64,000 bases of DNA, taken from contig NW_026251764.1 in NCBI RefSeq assembly GCF_025024155.1, forward strand, positions 186,001 to 250,000, given 5' to 3'. Below are positions 15,254 to 28,141 of this stretch, piece after piece (position 1 is the stretch's first letter; every line of letters begins with the position of its first letter). Under the pieces are notes generated by a model. It was given only the letters and a program-made list of their open reading frames with translations, was not told the DNA's origin and made no database searches. Source of the DNA: Gamsiella multidivaricata (Eukaryota; Mortierellomycota; Mortierellomycetes; Mortierellales; Mortierellaceae). The translations under genes were made by a program, and so were the position numbers.

Positions 15254-15806
15254 TCACTTTGCAAAGACCGGGGACGCCAACGCAGACGAAGAGGCCAACG
15301 CCTTCTCCTCACAGATCTCACTCAACCGCTCCATCTCTGCCTGGTCCACGGCCTCGATCGCCATCAGCTGTTCCCACACCTCCGCATCCTTCACAAACGG
15401 GTACCGATTCGCCATCGCCCGGAACGTCAGGATCCGCTTGATGATCGTCGCGATCGTCCGGTGCTTGTGCATGTTCACCATCCATGGCTGCTGCTGCTGC
15501 TGCTGCCGCTGCTGCTGCCCGCATTCCTTCGACGACATGGATGATCCGCTCATAGGACCCGGATATAGATATGAATTTGAATTTGAATTTGAATATGAGC
15601 ATAAAGTCGGCTCTATTGGTGGTGAAAATGTCGTATCCAATGCACCGCTGTGGCTCTGTGGAGGGAGCGCGCTATCTGTTGTTACCGTCGTTGTCACAAA
15701 GGGGACCTTGGGCTCAACATACGACGGTAGCTCGGTATTATAAAGAAGATCTGAGAGATACACTCCCAGGAACGGAATGCACCCTCCATTCGGTTGCTGC
15801 TGTTCC

Positions 15807-15837
<31 letters not shown>

Positions 15838-15839
15838 GC

Positions 15840-15880
<41 letters not shown>

Positions 15881-18800
15881 TTGTTGTTGCTGTTGTAGTT
15901 GATGTTGATGTTGATGTTGATGTTGATGTTGATGTTGATGTTGATGTTGATGTTGCTGATGTTGTTGTTGCGGTTGCTGCTGAAGATACCCTCCGGTTTT
16001 GTTACTCTCCTTATCTTTCTCAGCTGCATTAAAATACTGTGGCCCATACAAGAGCGATTGGCGATCCCTCTCCTTGTCGTTATCCTTGTCCTTGGTCAAA
16101 GACGACACCAGCGACGGGAAGCCCGACCCAGATGTTGGCTTCTGCTGTCCAGATGAGCTCGAAACCAGCTGTCCAGAACTCTTGCCGACCGACGAAGAGC
16201 GATTGTGAGAGACATGACGAGGGTGTGGATACATCGATCCAACCTGCGAGTGCCTCTCCTTGTCTTTGTCCTTGTCCTTGCCAGCCATTTTACTGAACAA
16301 GTTAACCCCAACGCCACCCATCAAATTCCCTCCTTGCTTGCCGCTGCTGTTGCTGTTGCCGTTGCCGTTGCCGCTACCATTGCTGCTGAAGGAAGGAGGG
16401 ACCAAGGTCGAGAGAGATCCCTCTTGACCTGCCACACCGGCTCCGGAGGCGCCACCCCACTCATCCGCAATGTTCTTCATCGCACTCCGGAGATGCTTCC
16501 AATTATGGAACATCGATGTGAACTCCTTGAGATCCTGCATGATCCTCACCTCTTGCGGCCGTACCCGCGCCCACGTCTGGCTCAGTCGAGAAACCTCATG
16601 TGCCTGCAACGCAAGCATGATCTGCGTGACGGAGCTGAAATTAGAGTAGCTGTAGCAAGTCTTATAATGCGGAAAAAGAAAAACAAAGAAAAAAGAGTAG
16701 GCGGGTTGCGCCCAAACCCTTGTCAATGTCGGTCGCACAGACGGAGCCTTGAATACAACAGGAATATGTATAGCAATAAATACAGATGAAACAAAGAGAC
16801 ATACTTGTGCGACCCTGATGAACTTCTCGACCACCTTGACTCGTAGCTCCAGGTCCGTCGTCTTCAAGATCTCGGATTGTACCCAACGGCATGTCTATCA
16901 ATATATCAATCGTTCATCGTTATGGAATTAAGCATGTGGTGGATCAAGAAATAAATGCGGCCATAACCAGTACATCCCCCCCCCTCCCTCCCTCACTCTC
17001 ATTCTCTCCTACCAAGTTGAATCGATCCACGAGCTGGGCCACGCTCGGACTATCCTTCGTATGACTCCGTTGTGGGAACCGCTGCATATGGGTCCTTGCA
17101 GTCTGAGAGCGGCCGAGTGGCCATGGACTCGCAGGCCTTCGAGGAACGGGTGCCGTAGACGGTGCTTCCTCTTGACTCTCTTCCACCACGCTACCTTCAG
17201 CAGCAGGTCGCAGAGTCCCATCATCACCGCCAGCAGCTGCATCTTCCACTGCAGTATCATCAAAGGACTCGGGTGACCTTTTCTTCCAGCCCGCATTGAC
17301 TAGCTCGTACCATGGGATCTGGTTCAGGTACTCGCGTTCGATCAAACACAGCTGCTGAGCGATATGCTCAGACCGGTGCCGGAGGACGATCGAAGGTGGT
17401 GGACGTGGAGCCTCTCTTGATGACGAGATAATGCTATGGAAGCGCGGGTTCATTGGGCTACGCTGTTGGTTATAGCTGTCCTCGTGGGATTGATGGCCGT
17501 AGTGCCCACCCTGACTCGTATGGTATGGCAGCGAGTGGAACCGATGTGCTCCTCCTCGAGAAGCAGGGCTCGATTTCGGGGTGGGTTTGAATAGCGTTGT
17601 CGCGGTCTCGGGATCCGCCATGTAGAGCAAATGCGGATCAGAGTTGGACCTTGTCTGACCAGCAGAATGCTGGCTTGAGATAAAGGCCGAGCTATCCAGA
17701 GGGCGGGGCCTTGGGCCCACAGGCCGCGTAGGTGCTTGAAGTGGAACGCGTGGGGTCGGGCGCCAAACGGTCTGGCCCTGGCTATCCTGACTGGTCATCA
17801 TCCGCAGCTGCCGCTGTGTTTCCCGAAGAGCAGCAGCATACTCTGCACCCTCCAGTAGCGTCATTGAGCCCGGAGCTGCTCCAGTTGTCTCTTGAATGGA
17901 CCTCCTTTCCTTGGCCTGTGAAGTCGACCAGCCGCTCAGGTTATGGACCTCAGCTGAATGTCGCCGCTGTTGTGGGTAGCCCTGTAAAGCATCTTCGCTC
18001 TGGCGATGTTGTAGATAGTGGTGATGGTAGTAATAGTGCATAATCGGTAAGGTTCGGCGGTGCGGGTGCTGAGCAAGCTTGCGGCTTCGGCGAACATTCA
18101 TTCCTAGATTTGCACTGTTGCCTTCATTCTCACGCGACTCCTGCTGGGCCCCGTGAACGTTGATCGCTTTGTCGGCCCTATCCTCTTCGAGGCTATCTCG
18201 GATGGGGTCGGTACTCCCTCGACGCATTCCGTGTTTTTGCATTCCCTTGGACGCGTCACTGGTTGACTCGGGTGTAGCGGCTGTTGCTGTTTGGTTCCTG
18301 TGCAGGCGCTCCATAAACCGATCCACATTCCCAGCCTCATTAACTTTGATGACCTGGCTTGGTGGCAAGTGTCCCTGCGTGAGTACGGCTCCAAAGACGG
18401 AAGAGTTTGTTGAAGAATGGGTCATCCACGACGCGCGATGGTCGCGCTTCTGTGCAGTTCTCCGGAGTTCTCGACCGCTCGGCGGTGCTGTTGTGCATAG
18501 AACATTCAAGCGGTCCTCCCCGTCGTTTTTCTTTTCTCCCTCTTCATAGTCAACAGCCTCTCGATTCTGTTCGAGCACCTCTCTCGCGGCGAAAAACTCC
18601 TCCAAAGTCATGCCAAGTCGCTTCTGTCCATTTGAGGTCGATTGACGAGGCTTGACAGCCTCATCCAGCATAACGAGCCCAGACTCTCCAATAGGTCGCG
18701 TACCATACGATGATGACCCTGTGTCCTGCTGCCGTAGGTACTGTTCACTCTGACGTCTCTGTGGAAGCACTCGAGGATCAACTCTGCTGGCCCTGTCCCA

Positions 18801-21800
18801 CATTGGTATCTGCTCGTTGTTCGTGTTCGTCACTTCCAGCTGTGAGTCCCCGTCGTCGCTGGACCATTCGCTGGATCCGATACTACGGTAATGGCTCTGG
18901 TCCATGTTTTGCTGCTGCTGCTCATCGCGCCACAATCGGCACCCATCTACCGACGAGACAACACTCTTGGATGCCGTGTTGGAATTGAAAGCGGTCGATG
19001 GTTGCGATGCACTGGAGTTACTATGGTACACCCTGTCCTCGTTCGCACCTCCCCGGGATGGGCTATATATTTCCCCTCCGACTCCACCTGCAGTTAAAGA
19101 CCGTGAGGAAGCGGAAGATGTCGACTGATGTCGAAGATCCTGGATCGGCTGAGATGATTTTGGCAGAAAGACCCGCTTGACCTTTGATAACTGTTCCACT
19201 GTCGTCGCCATATATTGAGAAAACGTCTTCTTCCTCTCTACCGACGTGAGCGCACGTGGGGGTGGGTTGATATAGGGCTCCAGGGGATGTGGTGAACCCG
19301 GTGGCGAGAATGCAAAGGGCGAGGATGAGTCGAAGGATGCATCAACATAAGACAGTGGCCTTGGCTGTGACCGTGTGTCATAAGCCCGGGGTACGGTGTG
19401 GCTCCGATGATGGTATGGTACATGGTCTGAGGCGCTTGGCGAGTGCAAGTTATTAGGATGGTTTCTGGGGGACGTGGCCATGACGAGTTCGGAACAACTA
19501 TCGTATAGTCCCTGTGATAACTCGTCCGGGTATGCTTGCACTTTCTTCGACAATGAAGAACCGTACGAGAACGCAGGCGAGGGGAGATGGCTACTGCTAG
19601 ATAGGGACTCGCCTGCATTCTGATCATCTTCCAGGCTGTTGTCTTCGAAACTAGTATCTTCGGTCTCCCCATTTGATATCTCATCCTGGGCATACCGCTC
19701 TCCTGTGTGGATCGTATAGCTTTCTTCCTCCTCGTACATGTCGTCTTCGCTGTGGCTGTCGTCTGAAGAAAGGGCGAGCTCTTGGTCGGTGGTGTCGTCT
19801 CCCGATAACCTATCGTTGCCGCTCGGATCGGGTCGATCATCTGGTCCAAATACTGATTCCTGAAATCGAGTCTGCTTGGTGCCACTGGTTTCGGCACTTG
19901 ATCGCTTACTCGATGCAGCCATGGTCTGCGCCCATTCTGCTGTATGTTGGTAAATAAATGGCGAGTGTTAATAAGGAGTATAACCATGATGCAGCGTCTT
20001 GGTTTTCCATGCGCACCAACTGTTTGGGCGTACCAAGGTTCAGGGATCGTCGATGGTAGCTAGGAGGATGAGAAGATTCCTCGGCTCGTCTCGTAGCGGG
20101 GCCCTCCAAGGCCTTCTGGGACATCTCGCGACAATGGACCTTCTTCTTGAGCTGAAACAGCCTCCGCAACTCTTTGACGATTCTCTGGTCCCGGACACTC
20201 GAAGAGACGATTGGATGATCGGCCAAGGACTTTAAGCTTTGGACAAGAGTGCGACGCAGGTATTTACAGGCCATGAAATCGTATTCGAAATAATTGAGAA
20301 GCCAGTGTCGCATGGTAACAAACGTGCGCACTCGCACAATCTGTCGCTGAGGCGTGTCCTCAGTCAGGGCCCAGTGGAAGCGAGCCAAGAGCAACTTCAG
20401 TAAGGCGAGCGGCGAAATAAAGAGCCGATAGATAAGGAAAAAGTCTGTGAGGAAGGTGTAGTCTACAGTTAGCAAATACAATAAAAGACCAGAATGGTTA
20501 GCAAAAAACAATAAACCCCCTCTCCCTCCCCCCCTCGGTGTCAAGTATACAGATCATTTCATGTTCGTGTAAGTCTTTAATGTCCAAAAAAAATGAGTAA
20601 AGGAATACGTACCAATGTCGCTTGTGAGTTTCTCGACCAGTTTTTCAACAGTAGCGGCCATGATAACACGATCCTCTGAGGAGCCGTAGGACGTGGTCGA
20701 GTTAGCGACAATCGTGTTCATTGATGTGCTCTTGGAGGACGAATGGACTCCCGCGCTGACAGGGCGGATGATAGAAATTGACCCGCTCAATTTCTCGAGC
20801 GGTTTGACAAAACTGGGCGAAATTGAAAAGCTCGGGCCGGGGGTACTATCAGAAGAGGGAGCAGTGGGCTTCGATCCTTCATGTGCGTTTGCCTCGCTCG
20901 GTTTCTGTGCATGAGCTCTTTCGTTCTCGAACGAGTCTCTCCCTTTATCCCTCCCTTTAAATGCATCTCCTGCAGACCATCGTTTGACTGGAGCAGAGGG
21001 CTCAGATGAAGGCAGATTTTGCGTGCTTTGACTGCTCGTTGCAGAGGCTGAATTTCCTCCAATACGACTTCCCTGCGGCGGTGCTGAAATAGAGTCGGCC
21101 GGATGGGTGGATACTGCTCCTGCATTTCCGTCGGATGGTGTGCTCCAAATAATATAGGCCTCGTTGACGTCTGATTGGATCTGATCAAAGATAGCTGGGT
21201 TATAGTTAGGGATGTTCTCCTTGTCGTTTTGTCCGCTGGGAAGTTGATGGATCTCTGAGCTGACAGCGCAGGAGCTATCTGGCGTTTGGTCCTGTCGAAT
21301 TGTACTGAAGCTCGTAGTAGCATCCTGGTTATGGGTATTGGTGGACGCGTTTCCGTTGCAACTGTCCATGTCCTCTATACTGCGGGTCCGCATCTTATCA
21401 AAGGTCAGCCCGATTTCTGAAAAAGATGGGATGGGCGGGAGGATCCAAGATGGGCTTACATATTCGCTTGGGGATGATGCTACAGTTGATGGAGGACAGG
21501 CAGAGTCGTATCCCGCAGCATATGGGTCTCTGTATGCGTCATTAGCGTTGTCGTTGCCTGGACCCTCGCTCCACGTATTGCTGTCGTGTTCACCACTATT
21601 GTCGTTCCCTTCTTCAGTGTCGTCTCCGTTGCCGCTGTTGTTGGCAGCAGCATCATGAGCGAGTTGAACATCTGCCTCTGAGTCAAGGGCAATCTCGGGA
21701 TAGGAGGTAGAAATGCAAGCTGTCGATGTGGTTCTTGTGGCACTTGAGGTAATAGGCGTTGTCTTTAGGGGCGGTAGAGATGGTGATTTGCGGGAATGTA

Positions 21801-22404
21801 ATTCCTTGGAGGAGAGGGCCGATGGGAAGACAATTCTCAGTTGTGCAACAGAGATTTCGTCGTCGACTACCTCGGTTTGACCAATGTGGCAACTGGCATT
21901 AGGCAGATCTGCGCTTGGGCACTCGGGTGAGCTGTTATCTAGGTCATTCCTCGAACCATTGGTGTTGACACTTTGTAGATATATGTTCTGTGCTGTCAAC
22001 GTTAATGGTGTAGCTGCCAATGTAGCGACGGCTGGAATATCGACAGGCACAAGAGACGTGTCCAACAACATTGATGGTTGTTGAGAAGGAATGTCAGCGC
22101 TTTGTCTGGTACTTGTTCCTGGCATGGTCTCCATGATGGTTGTTGGCGTAGTTTCTGTTGTTTCTGACACTCCAGTCGGTGCTGTAGGTGCGAATGGTCT
22201 TGCGAACAGCTCCACTGTAGCGGTTGAGGAAAGTGTCGCGGCGTAAAGTGATACGGGAGGATGTTCAGGCTGGGTGATGTCGGACGTTACGACACTTGAT
22301 GGAGCCGAGAACGGTACGTCCGTAGTTGGCTGGGCACTCAGTGTGGTCGTATCTATCTGTGTCCCTGTTCCCGCGGCTCCTGCACGAACTGATTCCTGAG
22401 ACAT
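15254..22404 (-). CDS. Giant Ras-family guanine nucleotide exchange factor
   Basis: Exchange factor that loads GTP on a Ras-like GTPase. Five exons fit in phase: 22404-20613, 20462-20034, 19936-17013, 16894-16805 and 16660-15254, giving 2213 aa. Residues 1-580 are Ser/Thr-rich. A RasGEF_N module spans about 590-720 (VEKLTSDIDYTFLTDFFLIY, FEYDFMACKYLRRTLV). About 970 Ser-rich, probably disordered residues follow. The catalytic domain starts at about 1710 (VDRFNL, WVQSEIL, CYSYSNFSSVTQIMLALQ, FTSMFHNWKHLRSAMKNI). It resumes at 2039 with CIPFLGVYLSDLLY and later HKHRTIATIIKRI. Between these halves lies an insert of about 220 residues with Gly/Ser, HQ-dipeptide and pure Gln repeats; a second insert spans about 2063-2137. 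Widely separated GEF_N and catalytic halves recall yeast Lte1, but I cannot decide between Lte1, Cdc25 or another subfamily. Confidence 0.88.
15790..15975 (-). repeat. CAG/CAA and CAT-CAA coding repeats (polyQ, HQ)
   Basis: Trinucleotide repeats read on the minus strand as a run of about 30 Gln, preceded by about ten His-Gln dipeptides. CAA and CAG codons are mixed in the Gln run, whereas the HQ part is a near-perfect hexamer repeat (15900-15955). It lies inside the RasGEF catalytic domain insert. Confidence 0.95.
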
Positions 22405-25400
22405 TGGCAGGCTATGTGCATGAGAGATGCAGCGTACATTCAGAGCAAAGTTGGTGCAGGGGGCACACAGACGCAGAGATACAAGAGAGGAAGAATCGAG
22501 ACCAGTTCAAGAGAGGCAAAGATGGAAACCTGTCATTTTTCATTGTTGTGAATGCAGCATCGGGAAAGACAAGAAAAAAAATGGACAGGGACCACAAAAT
22601 AGAATTATATAAAAAAGTGAGGGGAGAGAGGAGAATGAAATAAACAGCACCATCCCGGAAGGCCAGGTGCGAGAGAGAGAGAAGAGGAATGAGAAAGAAA
22701 GCGGATGGGGAGAGATACAAGGAGGAGATTGTACAGCTGCAAGTATACCATTGACGGTAGTCTATCATCCACCTAGACCGCTCTGTTCATGGTCCATCTG
22801 CAAAAGAATAGGGTATCCGGATCGTGTGCTTTACCTTGTGGCTGGATGCCTTCCTTTGGCCTCGCAGGACTCGGGAATGAGTGTGTTGGTGGGCAGAGAC
22901 GCAATTGAGTGCATTTGGATATAGAGGTTTCAGGCTGCTGTCCGCACTATAACTGTTACTGCCTCGCTTGCGCGCTGCCTCTTACTCCTTACAAATATGA
23001 CAAAAAAAAGTACGCGTCAGGTCGCTGGTACCAAAATTGAACGCGATTTTGATTGACGGAAATAACACATTGGAAATAACACGGACGATATAAGAAGGAT
23101 AATATGCACTGAGGTGGACAAAGGGCAGACGCGTTTTGGATGCAAAGTATGAATAGGGGGAGTGATGGCGAGGATTTTTGACAAGACGGAAAGGGCAGAA
23201 GACTCCATTGGGGATAGTGTTTCTGAGTTCCTATCGTTCAAAGACAGGAAATGCGTGCGAGGGTGTTACGTTGGTGTGTACCTGGAAATGGCTGCAGTGT
23301 CAGCGAGCGAGACGCAGGGAGAAGGAATGAGTGGGGAGGAGATAAGGAGGGGGAAGAATCGTTGAGTGTTGAAAAGGGACAGGGGGAGGGTATGTGGTTG
23401 TGTGTGAGTATGAGATGTGAATATGTGAGGGTGTGAGGGTGTGAATAGGGTTCCTGAGTCCTTCTTTCCGTTTGGGCAGGTTCTATTTCAGTGCTACCTT
23501 CATACAATACGATTTAAAATTTCAGGTATGCTTCGAGGGTAGGTGTCAAAAAAAAAGCAATGGGTCATGAAAGGAGGAGCAGGGTATTCTCTATGCAATG
23601 AAGATGTCAATGAAGAATGAGAGAGAAGGAAGGCTTGATGCAAAAGGAGGGGACACGATGCTGGTGATGGTACTGGTGATGGGGGAAATGAGCGAATGGG
23701 GTCATTCGATTGCAGCGCCTTTTTCCTTCTTTCTCACTGTCATGTTTGTGTTCCCTGTCCCTCCCTTTTTCTTCAATTGCTCCCCACATTTGCCACATAC
23801 ATACGCTAAGAAAAAGTTACTCAGGCTTACATAGTGGTACTTTCACAGTCATGGTGCATTGGTCGATTACATCCACCATCTTTCGCTGCTTAAACGACTT
23901 ACTACACAGCTACAATTGACCTAGACATGTGCACTGTGGGTGTACACGTGAGATGGACAAAGCGTGTTGCCCGCCTCTCTGGTGGCCTGATTTGGCTGAC
24001 CTGGAGTGCAGTTTCCCCTGACACTCACTTCCCTTCCCTTTCACTTTTTCTTGACTCGATCGATATCTCTTGTCAAGTTCGTCCACAGAGAAAAATAAGG
24101 AGGGGCATTGACACCTATCCATCCACCACCACCACCAACAACAACAGCCAGCACACACACACAACAAGGAAAAAGGACAAGCGAACATTTCTGTTGCGAA
24201 ATCGCGCATGTATGCATGTATTCTGGGCTATTATGTTAAGCTATAGTAGAGGACCCCATGGCACATGTAACCAAGGGGTGTGGGTCTTAGCTTTTATACA
24301 GTTTTTGGCTCTAGATCTCAACCAAAATAAAAAAGAGATATATGAGGCATGGGGATTCAACTCAAAGAGCAAACAAACATGAGCGCGTCGTTTTAAATTG
24401 AGCTGTTCAATATCGCCTAAAGTTGGACAAGCGCCATGGTCCATGCATCACTGCAAGATTGTGCATAAGCTAACTCTAACCGTTATTTCTCAAAGCCTAG
24501 CCGAGAAAGACAACGGAAAAGACCCTCGTCTATCATCGTTTTCGATCAAACCTTTCCTCTCCTTCTGTATGTCACTGGTTTCTCCATTTTTCGAGATGAA
24601 CTCATGTTCTGTTTTGTTTTTTTATGCACCTTGGACTATTGCAGCTACTCGCAACATGCAAAATGCCATTAGAAATGTGTTCGGATGATTACAGCGCCTT
24701 CTCCTTTTCCCTTTATTCCCTATTATAATTATTGAGCCCTACTTTCTCGTGGCCCGACATTAGTTCATCTTGAATCTATGCTAGTTCAACGTTCTCGACC
24801 CTTTTCCTGTCGCTGCGGTTTCCTCTTGCCTAACTATTTCCGACGTTGATCACCCTGACGGCCCCTCTTTTCCTTCTCTCGTACTCCACTTGCTTTCTTT
24901 GAGAGCAATATAAACAAACCCAAAGACGCTCACTCGTAGGATGGGCGTTGATATTTTTCAACCATTGGTCCGTATCTGGAGGCGGCGTTATTCAACCCTA
25001 CGTTGGTTTCTAACTCTCCGTTGCGGTTTCATGCCTTTGCTGCGGTGGACTCGACGGAGCTGTTGCGCACTCATAGTACCTTCTATCTGCAACGACTGAA
25101 AAACGCCCATAAAGACTGCGGTCCCTAGCAGCAATAGTTTCTTATTTGAGCAAGAAATCAAGGGATAATCCAAAGGGGTTAGGACACTAATAATGTACGG
25201 GTGCTCCTGCGTAATCGGCCCCGTCTTCCTTTTCATAGCTTGGCCACCTGGACAGTAACCTTCCCAACTCACGCTAACTTTTTCTTTTTCGTTTTGCTTA
25301 TAGCTTCACTGAGGGCTCTTGAATGAATGTTCTTCTTCGCTTCTCGTTTTCTGTTCACATCCCACCCTCTGTCTACGCATTTGGCTCGATTCCCGTTCCC

Positions 25401-25511
25401 CACCCCCATTGTAACCCATAGAAAGTACCCTATCAGACCTGTGATTATTCATAACAAACCCCCATTCTGTGCTCTCGAAGTGAACACCGTCAAAAGTCAA
25501 AGGCTGGTCAT
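22405..25511. promoter_or_regulatory. 3.1 kb divergent spacer between RasGEF and NOX
   Basis: Longest clean gene-free spacer in the window, between two divergent gene starts. It is purine-rich from 22490-22740 and 23290-23460 (GGGAGAG-type) and pyrimidine-rich from 24690-24920. The ORFs are under 100 codons and lack motifs. I see no tRNA gene and no clear repeat. Untranslated exons of either gene could lie here but cannot be seen. Confidence 0.45.
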
Positions 25512-27451
25512 ATGACGGCCTCCATACTAATGAACCGACTTGAACAACAATACCAGCAGCAGTTGGGTTTGATCCATCTCAAGGCACCCCAATCGACAGA
25601 ACGATGCCACAACAGCATGAACCGAAATGAGATCGATATCAAGGCTCGTATCTCATGGTATCAGCGGTTCACCATTTGGATGATCAATGAAGGCAAGTTC
25701 CTTTTATTTTATTTTTTTACAATCTCATTCTATACATCGATGCCATCTCCTGTACGCATGCTTAGCTCTGCAGGGCTATACCGTGTTTCAGTCCAATAAA
25801 CCTTGTCTCAAATAAGCTTTCCTTTCCAATCAGGTAGCCGCGCCATTTTTCTAGGGCTCTGGATCCTCATACACATCAGCATCTTTGGTCTCGCCTTCTT
25901 CAACTACCACTACTCTGACAACTTTGAAATCGTCCGCTCAAAACTCGGAGTCACCCTCCCGATCGCCCGTGGTGCCGCTCTGGTCCTTCACGTCGATTCT
26001 GGCATCATCCTCTTCCCTGTTTGCAGAACCCTCATCTCATGGCTTCGATCCACGCCTCTAAACCGTATCATTCCCTTTGATAAGTCCATCGCCTTTCACA
26101 AGGCCATCGCGTGGAGCATCGTTTTCTTCACCCTGCTCCATACGGCTGCCCATTATGTTAACTTTTGGAAACTGTCCCGCTCGGATCCTGCCCAGTATTC
26201 GTTTTGGAATCTGATGTTACTTTCGGGACCAGGACTGACAGGCCATATAATGCTGCTTTTCCTGGGGATCATGGTCTGTACATCTTTGCCGAGCGTCCGC
26301 CAAAGAAATTTCGAGATCTTTTGGTACTGGCATCATTTATTCCTGCTGTTTTTCTTTTTCTTCTCTTTTCATGGTGCATTCTGTCTGCTCACGCCTGATC
26401 GTCCGCCATACTGCAAAGACATTGCGAGTTTCTGGAAATACTGGGTGGCGAGTGGATTTACTTACTTGACAGAACGGATCATGCGCGAATGGCGCGCCAG
26501 TCAAAAGACCGTCATCTCCCGCGTCATTCTCCACCCCTCCAAAGTCGTCGAGATCCAGATCAAGAAGGAGAATTGTCAGGCATTGGCCGGGCAATATATA
26601 TTCTTGTGTTGCCCCGAAGTGTCGCTCTGGCAGTGGCACCCCTTCACGCTGACAAACGCGCCAGAGGAAGATTACTTGAGCGTCCATATCCGCGTCATTG
26701 GCGATTTTACAGAGGCGCTGAGCAGGAAACTGGGTTGTGATGCCGATGGTCCTAGTGGGTGGGAGGAGAATCTGGGCGACAAGAAGGGACTGATCACGGT
26801 CTTGCCGCGGATCATGATCGACGGTCCCTTTGGTGCGGCTTCAGAGGATGTCTTCAAGTTTGAGGTCACTATCCTGGTCGGGGCAGGTATTGGCGTGACA
26901 CCCTTTGCGAGTGTGCTCAAGAGCATCTGGTACCGGGTCAATTATCCAACCAAAGTAACCAAGTTGCACAAGGTATACTTCTTCTGGATCTGCCGCGACA
27001 AGGAGTCGTTCGAATGGTTCCAGTCATTGCTTTTGGCACTCGAGTCGCAGGATCTGAACCAGTTTATTGAGATTCACACGTTTTTGACGGGGCGACTCAG
27101 GCATTCCGAGGTCGGCAATCTGATGATTAATGAGGAGAGCGCGTTTGCAGACACAGTTACAGGACTGAGGGCGAGGACCCGCTTTGGAAGACCGAACCTG
27201 GATGCTGAGTTTGAGCGGATTCGAGGAAACCATGCGGATACGGATATTGGCGTGTTTTTCTGTGGACCGAAAAAGATGGGCAAGCAGCTGCATGCCTGCT
27301 GCACGAAATTTAGTCATGGAAGTACGCAGTTCGTTTGGCACAAAGGCAAGCAAGAGCAATGAACAGGCGCTGTTTGCAGTTATGAAGCGTCGCTTTCTGT
27401 ACTAACGCTCCGCTCATCTGACTACTTTCTCTTTGATCAGAAAATTTTTGA
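25512..27451 (+). CDS. NADPH oxidase (Nox, gp91phox family)
   Basis: Membrane flavocytochrome that moves electrons from cytosolic NADPH via FAD and two hemes to oxygen, producing superoxide; fungal Nox enzymes drive hyphal and sexual development. Three exons, 25512-25692, 25834-27345 and 27441-27451, give 567 aa. Heme ligands fit the H-x13-H / H-x12-H pattern: His149 and His163, His227 (or 228) and His240. The FAD motif HPFTLTNAPEEDYLSVHIR, the NADPH motif GAGIGVTPFASVL and the late FCGPKKMGK motif are intact. The last exon restores the family C-terminus HKENF. Both introns must start with GC (gcaagt, gcaagc) to keep phase and family sequence. No EF-hands precede the membrane domain, so it is the NoxA/NoxB type rather than NoxC. 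The first exon is less conserved, so the start is less certain. Confidence 0.93.
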
Positions 27452-27679
27452 GGCCGCCATTCGGCACCAGGACCCAAGCAAAAAGTCATAGCACACCAAC
27501 TTCAAAATATATTGTATTTATTCAAAAGAGTGGGGAGTTATCTTGGTATGACGTATCTTAAAGAAGAGCGGGGAGTTTTGTTCTGTTGGACCATTTGAAA
27601 AGGGCGGTTGCATGTCAATTCATAAAATAGTGGAGGAGGGTCGTGATGTTCTTATCCAAATCGGATACCATTGCCGTCA

Positions 27680-28141
27680 TCACTTCTCCGTGGGACTAAC
27701 GCCCTCCTCGCTGACTAAGTGCGGCCCGAGCTTCTGAGCCTTCGCGTCAAAGATCGTGTCCGTCTTGACTGCCTCGCCTTCTTTGCGTTCGTGAAAAAAC
27801 ATAAAGTACGTGAACATAGCGTCGGCGCTGACCGCCGCTGCGAGTGCTGTCGCAATCGCCAGGCGCTGCTTCTTGTGACCCTTGAGCATCAATAAGAAGG
27901 GATTCATGTTCGACTCATCATCGGGCCCTTGCGCCGAAGTAGAAGATGCGGAAGGGTTGCCGGGTGAGCAATCGTTTGTTCCTGAAGATGAAGAGGAGCT
28001 ATTGATGGTGCCGTTCTGTGGAGCCGGCACAGGTGAGGGAGCCACGGGCATGGGAGTTCGCTCAGGTGGAGGAGTCGCAAAAGCCCGGCGGAACGGGATC
28101 TGGATCTGAGGTGAGACGCGAAGCAAGAGGAGGTACGACAT
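27680..28141 (-). CDS. Small putative mitochondrial membrane protein
   Basis: Single-exon ORF of 153 aa that I do not recognise. The N-terminus (MSYLLLLRVSPQIQIPFRRAFATPP) looks like a mitochondrial presequence: hydrophobic/basic, no acidic residues, with an RRAFAT-like processing site. A Pro/Ser/Asn-rich linker follows, then one hydrophobic helix (LAIATALAAAVSADAMFTYFMFF) and a charged tail with HERKEGEAV. I start at 28141 rather than the upstream in-frame Met at 28273 because the presequence begins there. It sits tail-to-tail with NOX, 228 bases apart. Likely a single-pass inner-membrane protein; function unknown. Confidence 0.6.
   Translation of the reverse strand: MSYLLLLRVSPQIQIPFRRAFATPPPERTPMPVAPSPVPAPQNGTINSSSSSSGTNDCSPGNPSASSTSAQGPDDESNMNPFLLMLKGHKKQRLAIATALAAAVSADAMFTYFMFFHERKEGEAVKTDTIFDAKAQKLGPHLVSEEGVSPTEK

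Noticed and set aside
15571..16032. Plus-strand ORF opposite the polyQ tract
   Set aside because: It is the antisense of the Gln/His repeat (reads as V/A/D repeats) inside a well-supported minus-strand exon.
24988..25272. Minus-strand ORF of 94 codons upstream of NOX
   Set aside because: No motif, no homology recognised, and it lies in the divergent promoter spacer.
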